In this document: positions 33,401-57,392 of the stretch, in pieces
Numbering within the stretch: the first letter of the stretch is position 1
Layout of the letters: each line of letters opens with the position of its first letter
Assembly (NCBI GenBank): GCA_963971305.1
Contig: OZ020304.1
Location: 79,174,355-79,238,354, forward strand
Source: Arcuatula senhousia
Lineage: Eukaryota > Mollusca > Bivalvia > Mytilida > Mytilidae
Direction: 5' to 3'
Length of the DNA: 64,000 nt
Notes under the pieces: generated by a model
Seen by the model: only the letters and a program-made list of their open reading frames with translations
What the model was told of the DNA's origin: nothing
The model's database searches: none
Position numbers and translations under genes: made by a program

Positions 33401-35330
33401 TGAAAATAAATCTTATCAATAAGCATAAATATTAAAGCTAATGTTTGCAATAAAACTGGCCTAAACAAATATGTTGGAATTATAAGTGTATAACTTAAAT
33501 TGGCAGAAAAATGAAATTCCATGACATTTGTCTGGATTTGTAAACTATAAAAAACAACAACAATCTGATACATTACCACATGATTATTGATATACATGTA
33601 TATTTAAGGCCAATATAAAAAATATCCTAGATTCTCATCCCCTCTTGCCTTATCAGCGGCCTCAAAAAATTTATTTGGCAATTTATATTCATTTAGTGGC
33701 AGAATATTTTATCAATCTGGATAAAAATAAAGAAATGGTGCAGTCGCAAACGACAGCTAATCCCCTTGCCTGTTACATTAAATGTAAGTGGAGCTGACCT
33801 TAATATGGAGCAGATGTCAATTACTATCCAATATTTACCCACTTTCCAAATATCATTCCTCTACTAATTGGAATTGCCAAGATATGCACCTTAACCAAAA
33901 CTTTAACCTGAGTCATTCATGCATGACCTTATTTCAATATGGATGCTAATTACTATCCAAGATGTACCCACTGACCCAATATCATCTCTTGAAGTTGCTG
34001 ATATGTGGACCTTTACCAAAACTTTAACTCCAGTTGTTCATGTGGAAAATGTAGGTCAAGGTGACCTAACTTTGGTACAGATGTTGGTTACTTTCTAAGA
34101 TGATCCCACTGACCCAACATCATTTCTCTACCACTTGCAGTTGCTGAGATATGGACCTAAACCAAAACTTTAATCCAAGTTATTCATGCGGAAAATGTAG
34201 GTCAAGGTGATTTAATTTAGGTACGGATGTTGGTGACAATCCAAGATGTACCCACTGACCAAATATCATCTCTCTATCACTTGCAGTTGCTGAGATATGG
34301 ACCTTAACCAAAACTTTAACCCGAGTCATTCATGCCGAAAACATAGGTCAAGGTCACTTAATTTTGGTTCTGATGCTGACTATCTTCAAAGATGTACCCA
34401 CTGACCAAATATCAACCTTCTATGATGTTTAGTTCCCAAGTTATTGACAAAATAAAAACCATTACGTACGTACGAACAAACGAGCAATCGAACCAAACGC
34501 TATATCCTCTCCCCAACTCTGTTGGGCTCGGGGATAATAAAATTTGCCCACACACTATATATTTTCAAGAAATTTTGATGAGAATATAGGAATTATTTTG
34601 TTTTAGCTTAACCTTGAGATTTTAACATTATACATACATCTAACACAAATATATATTGTATATAATAGAAATATCGTAGAAAAATGCACACATTTCTAAG
34701 ACAAATAATATTGCAACAATAGTGTGACTAGATATAATTGCGGGACTATGCGTTATATTGCAAACATGTATACATAAAACTTTATAATATCACATCCATT
34801 GAAAATAAAGTTCTGGTACTAACTACACAATTACATAACAACAACAAACTGATTAAAAAAAATTCTTACTTGTAGATTATTGTAAATGTGATAAAATCCA
34901 TGATTAATAAATATAGAAGTCAAAAGGATTTTAGCCTTCTATTCATTTATCATTTCTGGAATAGCCCTTGATTTGTTCTTTGGTGAAAGTTTTAAATTGC
35001 ACTTTTAAAAATTACATGAAAAATATGATATTGGATGAAGTTGCTAACTAAAGTATTTACCAGGTATTATAATTACTTATTCATATGACAGTATTTACAA
35101 CTTACCATGATACATCAATAGATTTTACTTGTTAGCTTGATCTGTTAAAAAAATATTTCTGTCCTGACAAGTTCAGTGGTCATTTATTATAAAATTCTGA
35201 GAACCTCAGTAGCTATGATAAATACCACTTAATTGTGATTTGATTTTTGACCTACATAAATTGATTATAATGTGCCAGCCTGTGGATGAAGTTATTATTA
35301 ATGAAACCTTTAAACAAAGCACTGGAAACC
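30480..35330. other. Tail-to-tail spacer between EXO1 and LPGAT1
   Basis: It contains the EXO1 3' UTR (AATAAA at 30959) and the LPGAT1 3' UTR. A relic of the AGCTCACCTG-family body is at about 31650-32140 (CAAGTTTGTGAAATTTATG, GAACAAGGGGGGTCAGA). A GGGAGGGCGTACATCATTG repeat lies near 32850-32970, shared with 17180-17290, and the 33760-34540 element follows. No gene recognised. Confidence 0.55.
33760..34540 (-). mobile_element. Probable hairpin-ended element with 128-bp tandem units
   Basis: The minus-strand 5' end at about 34537 reads ATTATCCCCGAGCCCAAC-aga-GTTGGG then CGTACGTACG, matching the hairpin-plus-CG-leader plan. Body: about five degenerate units of roughly 125-130 bp (phrase TTGCTGAGATATGGACC). 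The 3' end near 33760 is decayed. It lies between EXO1 and LPGAT1, tail-to-tail spacer. Confidence 0.5.
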
Positions 35331-38300
35331 TTAATACACTAATTGCACAAAAAAAGATAAAAGAGGGAACATATAAACATACAATATATTCCACATTACA
35401 TAAAAGGACAGGATATAGAACATTTGGTAGAACAATATTAAGACTAAATCCATCTTGATTCCTCCTTCTCTCATTCTAGATAGATGGCGCTTCTGTTGAT
35501 CGGTAACGTCCATAGATTTGTTCTCTTTATAATAAGATTCCAGCAGAGCATCTTTCTCTGTGTATCTGTCGTACAGCCATGATCGGAGACCTTCGCAGTC
35601 CATCGGCACTTCTGACATACGGTAAGCTCTGTAGTGCATGTGTACCTGACATGGTTTGTATATACCTGCGATCATTCCTGGGAAGCTTAGAGATTTGCCC
35701 TCCGGATAACCTATAGTAATATCAATGACCCACTTCTTCTTAGGGGGAACACCATTTACTGAAAACAAAATACAGATATTAACATGATTAAGTAATGTTT
35801 ATTTGAACCAAATATCAAATATATTGCTTAAAAAAACTTTACTTATCAAACTCTGATATATGATTACTTGCTGCATACCAAACATCTGGCAGCTGTGTTT
35901 AAGAGGCTGAGAAAGGGATAGGGCTATAAGGTGCTTATTTGGCCCCAAATTTGTTATCAAAATATATTTGGAGAACAGATCAAGTTAATCCTGTAATTCA
36001 ATTAATAATGTTATGCATGGTTGTAATGTAACAAGCTGAAATACACTTTTCATCGTTGACATGACGTCACAATTATTTGTTTAATGACATCACAGTTCAA
36101 GAAAAGTTAAAAAATGACCAAATTCACAAATTTAAGACCAGTTTTTCAAAAAATTAAATACCCCTGAATGCCTCTACCAAAAATATATCAAAGTATAATC
36201 AAACCAATAATGTGTCACTATATATATTTTTTGCCAAGTTTCATTTTAGTGGAGTCATTCAAATTCAACAAAAACCAATATAAAATGTGATGTTTTTCAC
36301 ATTTTTTGACAAAATTTATAAAATAGTAATGTTTTGAAGACCAGTGTAAAGAAAGGCTCTAAACTTGGCAAATACTTTGTTTTTATCATTTTAAGAATGC
36401 AAATGAAACAAAGTTCATTCAAATAAAAGACACTTGAATTATGGGGCAAAAAAGGTCTTATAGCCCAGCCCCTTCCCTTTACTTTGATGACAATATTATA
36501 AGCTTTTTACCCGAGGTAGATGTATTGGTATTACTGTTTAAGGCATCAGTAATCGTCTTAAAACAGCCGATTCTTGGTAAGGCTACGTTCTGTAAAACTG
36601 GGTGATTATTCTTCTCTGCAAATCTACAATGAGATATATAAAACTGGATGATTGTTCTGGGCAAATCTTCTAAAAATTTCCAATACAAATAATTCTTGCT
36701 TTATTTAAATTGGACTTACATTTGTGATATTTCTTTATGCCCTTGTAATATTAACAATAAATTAGCAGTAGCAAATACAAAACAACACTCCATTTGTCTG
36801 AAAAAATATTTATTTGTTTACCAATTGACATGTTTTGCCCAATGATAACAAAAAGTTGCTACAAGTTTAAATTCACACAATAAATCAATTATGACGTTAC
36901 CGGAAACTTTGTTCTTGTTTACAGTAATGACGCCTGTATTTAGGCAAAAAATATTGACAATGGTAAACAAATAAATATTTGTCACACCACTGGAGAGTTG
37001 TTGTCATCTTTTTGATAATTTTGAATGATGCCCTGCATACCGTAAGTATCCACTTCAATGGCCTCCACCACAATTAGACAAACATGACGTTGATTCACCT
37101 GTTCTAATTAATATTATTATGGCCCGACCACATATAGTTTTACCCTTGTCTGTCAGTACATACGTCTGTCTGAAACACTTTGGTTAAGTTCTTGGTTAAG
37201 GTCAATCACTCGTATACTAGATGTGGGGGGTCAATGATAATTCATGACAAGATGGGTCTTGGGTAGGGACACATCACCCACTATAAATTAGGTCACTGTG
37301 ACCTATACTTTATGCATGAACGACTTTGGTTAAGTTCTAAGTTAAGGTCCATAACTTGGATACTAGATGTTGGGGGTCAATGGTATTTCACCATTAGATG
37401 TGTCTTGGGCAACGTGACACCACCCACTAAAAATTTGGTAACTGTGACCTATATTTTACGCATGAATGACTACGATTAAGTTCTTAGGTAAGGTCCATAT
37501 CTCAGATACTACATGTTGGGGGTCAATGGAGATGTGTATTGGGTAACAATACATCACCCAATAGAAATTTTGATCATTTCTTGGTGAAGGTCCATATTCC
37601 AGGTGATACAAACTGGGGGTCAATGATATTTCAAGAACGGGAGGGTCATTCTGTGGCTCATAGACACATTTTCTAGTTTAATTTAAGATTCTTGTATACC
37701 ACATCTATGTAACTAATTAAGGTTGGCGCAAGGGGCTTCACAAACTATCATCCATGGTAATTTTGATGAAAGAACAATATTCAGCTCAAGTTGCCATCTA
37801 CAATTCAACATTCCTTCACCACCCAATCACATACTCATTAACAGCTGAGTTGACTGTAACAAATACCATGAGTACAAAATCTTGATCAATAATACAATGT
37901 TTTACAACCAGTGACAGACTGGATTAGAACCAGTAAACCACCATACTTTGGAATCATTTTCCTATTATGTGATTGCATTGCACTTATACAATAATATATA
38001 GTTTTTATTTTCATTTGCTCTTCACATAGATGTTATTTTTTCTTTTTATGTCCTTGAGATGGTAAAGAAAATATCAAATTTGTAACAACAATAAACAATA
38101 CTAAAAATTACAACTTAACCATTGGAGGTTATCTTTTTAAAACATTTATTTATATTTAATCTTCATATTAATTTAGAAAAATTAATATCATTAATAAATT
38201 ATTTTCTTACGTTTGGCTTCTTGCTCTTCGTTTATACAAGAATCCTCCTTCAGGAAAAACTACAATCCACTTCTTAAATGTGCTCCAGTAAGTTTCTAAT

Positions 38301-40564
38301 AAATGTTTCTTTAATCTTACAAGCTCAGTCTCACGGTAGGATTTACCCTGAAACAAAAAAATAATGAAAGAAACTATTGATAACGGTTGATCTTTGATGG
38401 TTTGTTGTATAGACTTAACATCTGCGCTATATTTCTATATTCTACATACATGTATATATATATGATAGAAACTGATGGTTAGTAGATGGTTAACATGGAA
38501 AGAAGAAACTGTGCATACTATGGGAAATCAGTTTTATCCAAATTTCTTCTTCCAAGTAAATGTCAAAATATACTTATATCAAGTTTGAATGATGCAGATC
38601 ATTTTGGGTATCCAAATCTGAAAATTTTCTAGTTCCACTTTCTGAGATTTAAAAAACCACTGTTTTAACCCAAAAATGAAAAATCAAAATTTTTACTAAA
38701 TTTAAGGTGTTAACTTTAACACTAAAAGGAGAAAAGTTTTGGTAAATTCAACTGAAAAAAACTTAATTTCAAAAATGTGTGTTGTTTTTAAAGTGTGATT
38801 TTGAGAATACATTGTACCAGATTGACACTACCTAATTTCAAAATGCAAACACAATATCTCTTAAGGGCTTAAAATGAACCTTTTGGTCAAGATCTTAAGG
38901 AAAATAATTTTTCAATACTTTTTTAGTAATTAGTATCAATTATCATGCAAAATATTAAATTTGTGATTTTTCAAAGTGATTCACAGTTTCTTTTAAAATA
39001 CCTGCTGTATAAAGAAATCTCCATGACAGAAGGAGACCCATCCAAAGTTAGTAAACAGTAATATAAAGTCCATGATCCACATCATTGAGCCACAGACAGC
39101 TCCCTTCGAGTAGATACTACTCATAATAAAGGGGACGTCTCCTGTCGATTGATGATTGACCATCACAATGGCTTCTTTGTCCAGTATCGGGGTCAAGTCA
39201 TCACCTGATTCAACCACTGAAAAAAAAATGAAATCATAAATACCTTAGTGGTGGCTATATATACATGTATTGAAAAGCAGTTGGACAAAGATGAGCATTT
39301 TAATGTTAAGTTGAATTTATGTGTATATATACATGTACATGCCTGTTAAAACTCTATTCCTTTATTTTTCAGAATTGTATTCCATGAATATAAGCAAATA
39401 CTATTTTGATATCATAAAAATGTTAAATTGACTGTAATTTCCCATATAATATGAGGGCTGTCAGACAGTAAAGTTCATGGAAGAGTAAAGATTTAAACAA
39501 ATACAGGATTAGTTCTTTACATAATAATAATAATAATAATTTTGAACAAGGTCTTCTCATTTCTGTTTTATTGTTTGCAAATGTTGGACATAAATAATGC
39601 TACATTTTTTATAATTATATGACTCGCTGTGTGGTGGATCAGAGCAATGTAAGAATTTTATTAGAATATGCAGAATGCCTAAAATAAAAACTTGCTGTAC
39701 TTAAAAAATATTTAACAATGAATTTGACTTGGTACTACAGTGTTGCTAATAGTTAAGATGTTGCACATACCAAATTTGAACATTCTGTTATTTGTTCAAA
39801 GTATTTTTTAAATTGACATCGTTTTTATTGACGTAGAAAAATTAATAACTGGAGTAGTGGGATGAAATAAAAATGCATTTTTGTGTCCGAAAAACATCAA
39901 CAGATATACACAACTTCTTTAAATTGTGATAAAACTTAAAAGCTCACTAAGATACTTCTGATGTGCAATTCAGAAAGAGACATGAATTTATTGCACTTAA
40001 TATTGCCATATGGAAAATTAAGATATTATTTTATTTGTGTCAAAAGATGTGAACATATTGCTCCAGGTTGTGATACCATCCATTTTCTATATGCTGAAAG
40101 ATCAACTTAAGGTTTTTTGTTGGTATCTTAAAATTTGGTGCACCAATTTACAAGACTATTCATTTTAATACAAATATATATTTAAATATTTTCCACATAT
40201 TTTACATACAGCTCTTGTATGTCATAAGTTCTTCTCAAAATAAACATAGTAAGATACAAATCCCATTTTACTTTCAGTTTTTGCAGTTTTTTATTAATGA
40301 AATTTGTATTTTTAAACACAACTGGTTGTTTTAGATTTACGAATACAAACCCTTATATCCTCCAATGTATAACCAGCTGGAAACAATACCAAGAAGTGAT
40401 CTAAAAAGTCGAGATTCTAAGTCCTGCCAGTAAAGTTCCGGATAAAATTTCTTTACAGGATACAATATTACACAGTAAGTAAGGTAAGGTGGAATACACA
40501 GAAAATTGGCTATAATAAAGAGTATGACTCGGAGACAGTACTTCAAATAACGCAGGTACTCCAT
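35331..40564 (-). CDS. LPGAT1: LPGAT1-type lysophospholipid acyltransferase (5 coding exons)
   Basis: Exons on the minus strand: 40564-40351, 39216-39002, 38347-38211, 36623-36511, 35758-35331; phases join to 1,107 nt, 368 aa (human LPGAT1 is 370 aa). This is an ER-membrane PlsC/AGPAT-family acyltransferase that transfers acyl chains from acyl-CoA to lysophospholipids. Visible motifs: an N-terminal hydrophobic anchor (residues 10-35), NHQSTGD with the catalytic His93 and Asp98 (NHx4D), the conserved HGDFFIQQGKSYR, VVFPEGGFLYKRR (acyl-acceptor motif, about 172-183), VALPR, and a hydrophobic C-terminal segment ending FVQLVY. The start ATG lies only nine bases after a TTTCAG acceptor, so a 5'UTR exon further upstream is likely. 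A minus-strand AATAAA (35188-35183) follows the stop by about 145 bases. Intron 4 (35759-36510) and intron 3 (36624-38210) are large; the latter holds a tandem repeat. Confidence 0.93.
37110..37680 (+). repeat. Tandem repeat with hairpin-like leader in LPGAT1 intron 3
   Basis: It opens with TTATGGCCCGACCAC and a TACGTCTGTCTG leader, then has about four units of roughly 115-125 bp around TAGATGTTGGGGGTCAATG and CACTGTGACCTA. The right end is indistinct. It resembles the hairpin-ended group in layout but ends are not proven. Confidence 0.45.
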
Positions 40565-41667
40565 ACTGTCAATCTGAAAATAAAGAAACAGTCAATGTGA
40601 TGGTATTCAAAGTTGATTTTTATGTTTTAATTTTATTTCACTTATTGTCCATTATTTTCGTATTGTGTTGTATTCATTTTGACATAACTGCACTGGTATA
40701 TGATGGTTATAGTTATGTCCGTTTTCATGTCATTTATTTGATTTATGAGATGTGCAATAAATGTACTATTTATTGTTATTAAGTCTTCAATTAATAGTTC
40801 AGCCTAATTTACTATTTTAAAAGTAACGAAGACAACATTTGATAAAGTTATGGTATTTCTTTTTTAACTGTTTTAAAGATGTAAGAAATTATACTACGAT
40901 GTATAGTATTGCAGTCTTCAAGAAATGTGCCCGTCCGCTGGACCCAACTGGCAAAAAAGGGCAAATTTAACTCTTGTCCAGCAAATTTATCATTTTACTA
41001 TGGAAATGTTAAGTCAGACCAGCAGTATTTGTGTTTAGGTCCGACAAGCTACGAACAAATTTCGCAAAGATTGCAATTTCCTTATATAAAGTCCTATTTC
41101 AATAACTTGTTTTATGATTTAGAAAATATTGTTATTGTTGTTGTTTTTATTTATCCTATAACCTCATTAAATAGGAAGTAGGTAAACTGCAGACCTGAAG
41201 ACACATCCATCTATATGAGACCCCTTCTTGAAGCTGCATACCAAATATTGAAAGCGATTGCCAAATTTTACAAAATTGTCCGAACAAAGCCAGATTTTGA
41301 GGCTGAAATGCAATGAATGAAGATACATTTGGGTGTTTTGGAAAGGAAAATCATATATATAAAGAATTATATAAGAAAAGGTATGAGATCAATGATTTAT
41401 TAAAAGAAAATCGAATTAAAGAAAAGGGGGGTGGTGAAAGTAGTATCTCCCTTGTGTTTTTTTTCGTACCGCACATTGACTCCTAACAAAATATTGATAG
41501 AGGGAGCAAGTCCCTGTGAGTGGCTCTTGTGAGATTTGCCCAAAAATTGAAAGATCAAAGGAAAAAATAAAAAAATAAAAGGAATTTGCAGTTTACATGC
41601 GTGAGTCTCACGAGAGTTGCTTGTCACTTGACTGCTCTGTATTTAAGCATCTGTTGACTTTTCAATA

Positions 41668-41866
41668 TTAGCCCAAACAAAACATTATGTGTTTCCTATT
41701 ACATGTCTGAAAAAAATAGGTAGGTAGGTTTATTTAATTTTTTTCCCTTGAGTTAATTGAGAGTGGAATTATAGTAAGCAAAAATGGCAATAAAAATGTT
41801 AGGTATGCATGAAAAATAAGTAGGGTCAAGTAACTGGAAACACAGATATATTTTTTTTAGCCTTAG
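41668..41866. mobile_element. Diverged copy of the 983-1183 MITE
   Basis: TTAGCCCAAACAAAACATTA at the left and, inverted, a TAAGGCTAAAAAAA end at the right; arms GTGTTTCC/GGAAACAC and an internal TAGGTAGGTAGG. In the LPGAT1-SRP54 spacer. Confidence 0.45.
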
Positions 41867-42300
41867 ATAAACAAGACATACATGTACCAGCCCTGGGGCT
41901 ATGGTCTAAGCAACTGAAATCATGCCATGTGATCTTGACCGTATTGTCATGCTTAAACGACCCAGTGAACTTAGGTATAGCTTGCGTTCCACATTCAAAC
42001 CCAGGGAGTCCCAGGTAGGAAAATGTCGCTCACTAGGGGCAGAACGAGAACAACCCGGGTAATGATGTATGGTAAACCTAGTTTGTTCCAAATGTACACT
42101 TTTGTTTAAAAAGATCATTGACCCATACAAAACAAAGGTCACCTGCATTCTATTTTATATTTCAACCCAGGAAAAAAATCCCAGGCTGCCTAGGGAAGGA
42201 ATTTCGAATGCGCCCCTTAATTGGTAGTGTAAACTTTTATGAAAGACTTTTAAGGATTAAATAAATGAGGGACTTGGATTTTTGGATCTACAGAATTTTG

Positions 42301-42486
42301 TGTAACCGGAGAGCATGAATTACTTCACAAAATCGACATGTCCTGAGCGGGATTCGATCCCGGGACCTCTAGGTTTACAGTCAGGCGCTCTACCTCTGAA
42401 CCAAAGAAGTACTTCCCTTGTTCAGGGATAAAGGCTGGCTATTTAAATCTACTAATTAATGTACGAAGGGGGGCAACCCCGTTACA
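42301..42486 (-). repeat. TRIM 3' LTR (with tRNA-like segment)
   Basis: 186-bp terminal repeat, identical to the copy at 42595-42780. The tRNA-like part lies at about 42345-42412 on the minus strand. It has an A-box-like GGTTCAGAGGTAGAGCG, a B-box GGATCGAATCC, and the segment CCTGACTGTAAACC between them. The acceptor stem does not pair well, so it is a tRNA-derived promoter rather than a functional tRNA gene. Confidence 0.88.
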
Positions 42487-42499
42487 CTTCCCCCTCCTC
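42487..42499 (-). promoter_or_regulatory. Polypurine tract of the TRIM
   Basis: Minus-strand GAGGAGGGGGAAG abuts the 3' LTR directly, as expected of a plus-strand primer in an LTR retroelement. Confidence 0.75.
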
Positions 42500-42582
42500 A
42501 AGAGTCATCATACCTTCATGTATGACTCTTAACACAACTAACACTGGCTAATTTTCCTGTTCTAACCATCGTGGGTTTTTTA

Positions 42583-42593
42583 GTTGGGCGCCA
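42583..42593 (-). promoter_or_regulatory. Primer-binding site of the TRIM (tRNA-Lys type)
   Basis: Minus-strand TGGCGCCCAAC begins one base after the 5' LTR. TGGCGCCC is the classic start of lysine-tRNA primed PBSs in gypsy-like elements and retroviruses. Confidence 0.75.
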
Positions 42594-42594
42594 A

Positions 42595-42780
42595 TGTAAC
42601 CGGAGAGCATGAATTACTTCACAAAATCGACATGTCCTGAGCGGGATTCGATCCCGGGACCTCTAGGTTTACAGTCAGGCGCTCTACCTCTGAACCAAAG
42701 AAGTACTTCCCTTGTTCAGGGATAAAGGCTGGCTATTTAAATCTACTAATTAATGTACGAAGGGGGGCAACCCCGTTACA
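42595..42780 (-). repeat. TRIM 5' LTR (with tRNA-like segment)
   Basis: 186-bp terminal repeat, apparently 100% identical to the 42301-42486 copy; its tRNA-like segment is at about 42639-42706 on the minus strand. The minus-strand primer-binding site (42593-42583) follows it. Confidence 0.88.
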
Positions 42781-43454
42781 TTTGAAACAGTGATCAGTAG
42801 TTTTACTTTGATTCTTACATTTAGTTTATGTTATTTACATATAAATGACGTAGTGTTTTAAACTTCAACACATCCTGTTACAGATTTACATAATAAGGGT
42901 GATTTAAGCTGTCAAATCTGCATGCCAAAATTCACTTGTGGTTGTAAAAGTTGTCTTCCCTTTTCTGAATTATAACCGGTGTTAGTACAAAAAAAATAAA
43001 GGATCGTTTTCGTTTTCTGATAAAATACTTTTTAATTGGAAACAATACTATCAAATGTATTGTTTGTCCAATTTTCATTTTGATTTATTGAACACACAGA
43101 AGAATATTATTTATTATTTGTAAATTAATGAGCCATAAAAATTTTTATCTTCACCGGTAAGAAGGGGAAGTAACCAGGAAAAATATTGACGAACGTGTCA
43201 ATGCTGTGAAAAATGACTTTAAAACAGTTTATAGTGATTAGATAGGTTGAGTTAAATTAAATTGGTGAAAAAATAAGTTTATACCAGATTTTTATCACCA
43301 CAGCATGTTATAAAGTGTGCCATTAATTGTGCAAGTGACAGTCGGAAAACCCATCTGCCAGAACTTTCCATATTGCACTATTTGTTTACATTTAATCAGC
43401 AGATATTTTTTAAGTTACTTTGTCAATTTTCAGAAGTCGTATTTCTTTCAGTAA

Positions 43455-55502
<12,048 letters not shown>

Positions 55503-56194
55503 TCAGACCATCACAGGTCAAGGACAATCCAAGTTACTTCAGTGTTTAATGGAGCCAATTTAAAACAGTGATCTGAATAACAACTTTATAATGACTCCCA
55601 TAACATCAGCATATAGAACCATTAATGGTTGCTATCAAATGTGAAATAATAAGTTATTGTATGTCAGAAAATTGTTAATATATCATGATTGTTATCATTG
55701 TAACAAATTTTGGTGCAAAATCAAGGATTTTTTGTTGCTTGTACCTCTTCTACGGTACAATCTGGAAATCTTACAAACACATTAAAAGAGAGAATCTTCG
55801 AGGATTTTATTGTCTGTATGTTGTTTACAATAACTAAAACTGCAAGTTTTAGATAAGAGGAATGAGGATATTTGATCCACTTGTTATTCATAAATATAAA
55901 GTTGCTTTTGACTCTCCTTTTTCCCTATTTCTTTTGAAGAATCCTGAAAGTTATTATTCTAAGATTTATTTTGATGTTGGTGATTTTGTACTAGTATACA
56001 CCACCTATTTATAGTCTATAGTGAAGATACTGTATGTTTTCTCATTATGTTTTGATATTGAAATGTATGTCGAAAAATTTGATAAAAAAAAGTTGTTAAA
56101 TAAAAATTTGAATGAACTTTTTGTATTTCTTTTCTACCTTCTACTTTGCAACAACTATCATAACAGGTGCACTGTTGAAGTAAGTTCAATTGCA

Positions 56195-56320
56195 GAACCG
56201 CGAGCAGTGCCAAATGGCCTCGTTGAAGGTTGCTGGCGGTTGTCCATTGTATTTTCTGAATTGCCGCTTGATTGTGGGCTGTGTCAGTACACTTATTCCA
56301 TTATTTTCAATTTAATTCTG
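56195..56320 (+). repeat. CAGCGAGCAGCG-family repeat downstream of SRP54
   Basis: Contains CCGCGAGCAGTGCC, TTGCTGGCGGTTGTCCATTG and GTCAGTACACTTATTCC. An overlapping open frame at 56021-56425 has no homology and is read as chance. Confidence 0.5.
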
Positions 56321-57179
56321 TTGTGGACATTGAGGGTAATTAATGCAAAATATCAATGTATATGGCCAGTCAGTAAATTTTGGTATTGTGAATATGCAGA
56401 TTTCAAATTAACATCTTACCAGTAGTATTTTTAAAAGTATCAAAACTAAGTTGAAGAGAGAAAAACATTTGCAAAAAATTGTCTGCAAATCTATGGGGCA
56501 AGTTGATTAGGGTTATAAAATTTTGAATGTTGGATTGAAGTTGGAGAGTAGGTAAAATATTTTTGTTACAGTTTCTGAGCAGCTACTAATTACAGCTTCC
56601 TGGTAGGTGGTAAGTATTGTGAGATCTGATTTTAGATCTGTCCCTCCTCTTCCTGTTTGGTGATGTTTTCAGGTCTGTAAACCATCTACTTCCTGTTTAA
56701 CAAGTTGACAGTGACTTATTTCAGGGTCGAAATTTCCTAACAGATTTCTCTTGGATTTTGATATTTTGTATGTAGCTTCAGGTAGGGGTCCCATATTGTG
56801 GGATGTGTTTTTAGGTCTGTTGCAGTGTTGCTCATCTACTTCCTGTTAAACGAGCTGACTTTGAAAAAATAATTACAAATTCAAAAATTGTTTTTGTCCT
56901 GATGATTGCTCAAAAATCGCCACAGGACAAAACAAACAACAATCAATCAATTCATTGGGTCTACTAATTTAAGGCTTTAAAGAAAATATTTGGAGTATTT
57001 AAAATGAAACCATAAAACTAATTATTATTGCACTTTTATTATTCAAATAACAAACAAGCTATGAGAGATACTTCATACAGTTGTGATAAAAATGTATATA
57101 ATAATAACAATTTGCTGTGTAACTAACTTGTCAAAAACAAATATAATAAGTTCTTGCTTGTGTACACCTCAACAATAAT

Positions 57180-57392
57180 TACTGTGAATTCATTTATTTT
57201 CTTGGGTACCAATTTTCATGGTTTGATGAAAAAGGATCAGTTCATGGATTCTTAAATTCGTGGTTTTTAAGTCTGCAACATACAGATTATTAATAAATTT
57301 CTTTTTTCAAGGGGTATCAAATTTAGTGGGTAAAGACCACTGAAGAAAACCATAAAAATTGATACACCACAAATATTAATGAAACCACAGTA
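57180..57392. mobile_element. Palindromic MITE, ACTGTGAATTC/ACTGTGG family
   Basis: Left TTACTGTGAATTCATTTATT; right, inverted, ATACTGTGGTTTCATTAATA. Internal GGTATCAAATTTAGTGGG matches the copy at 6960-7120. It lies in the spacer between SRP54 and the KCTD3-like gene. Confidence 0.6.

Larger units (their letters stand above)
42301..42780 (-). mobile_element. TRIM: miniature LTR retrotransposon with tRNA-like sequence in its LTRs
   Basis: Two direct repeats, 42301-42486 and 42595-42780, are each 186 bp and identical by eye. Each begins TGTAAC and ends GTTACA. On the minus strand the 5' LTR is followed after one base by TGGCGCCCAAC, a primer-binding site complementary to the 3' end of a tRNA-Lys type primer. 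The 108-bp internal region ends in the polypurine tract GAGGAGGGGGAAG directly before the 3' LTR. TTTG flanks both sides (42297-42300 and 42781-42784) as a likely 4-bp target duplication. No gag or pol is encoded, so mobilisation would need an autonomous partner. It sits in the spacer between the divergent LPGAT1 and SRP54 genes, about 700 bp upstream of the SRP54 start. Confidence 0.9.

Noticed and set aside
40909..41181. A 90-aa + strand open frame upstream of LPGAT1
   Set aside because: No recognisable motif, no splice or promoter support, and repeats such as CAAATTT of low complexity; treated as chance.
42639..42706. A genuine tRNA gene (anticodon loop CTGTAAA) in the TRIM LTR
   Set aside because: D- and T-arm-like boxes are good, but the acceptor and anticodon stems do not pair properly, and the same segment lies in both LTRs; called tRNA-like only.
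56021..56425. A 134-aa + strand open frame downstream of SRP54
   Set aside because: It runs from 3' UTR into a CAGCGAGCAG repeat copy and has low-complexity composition.
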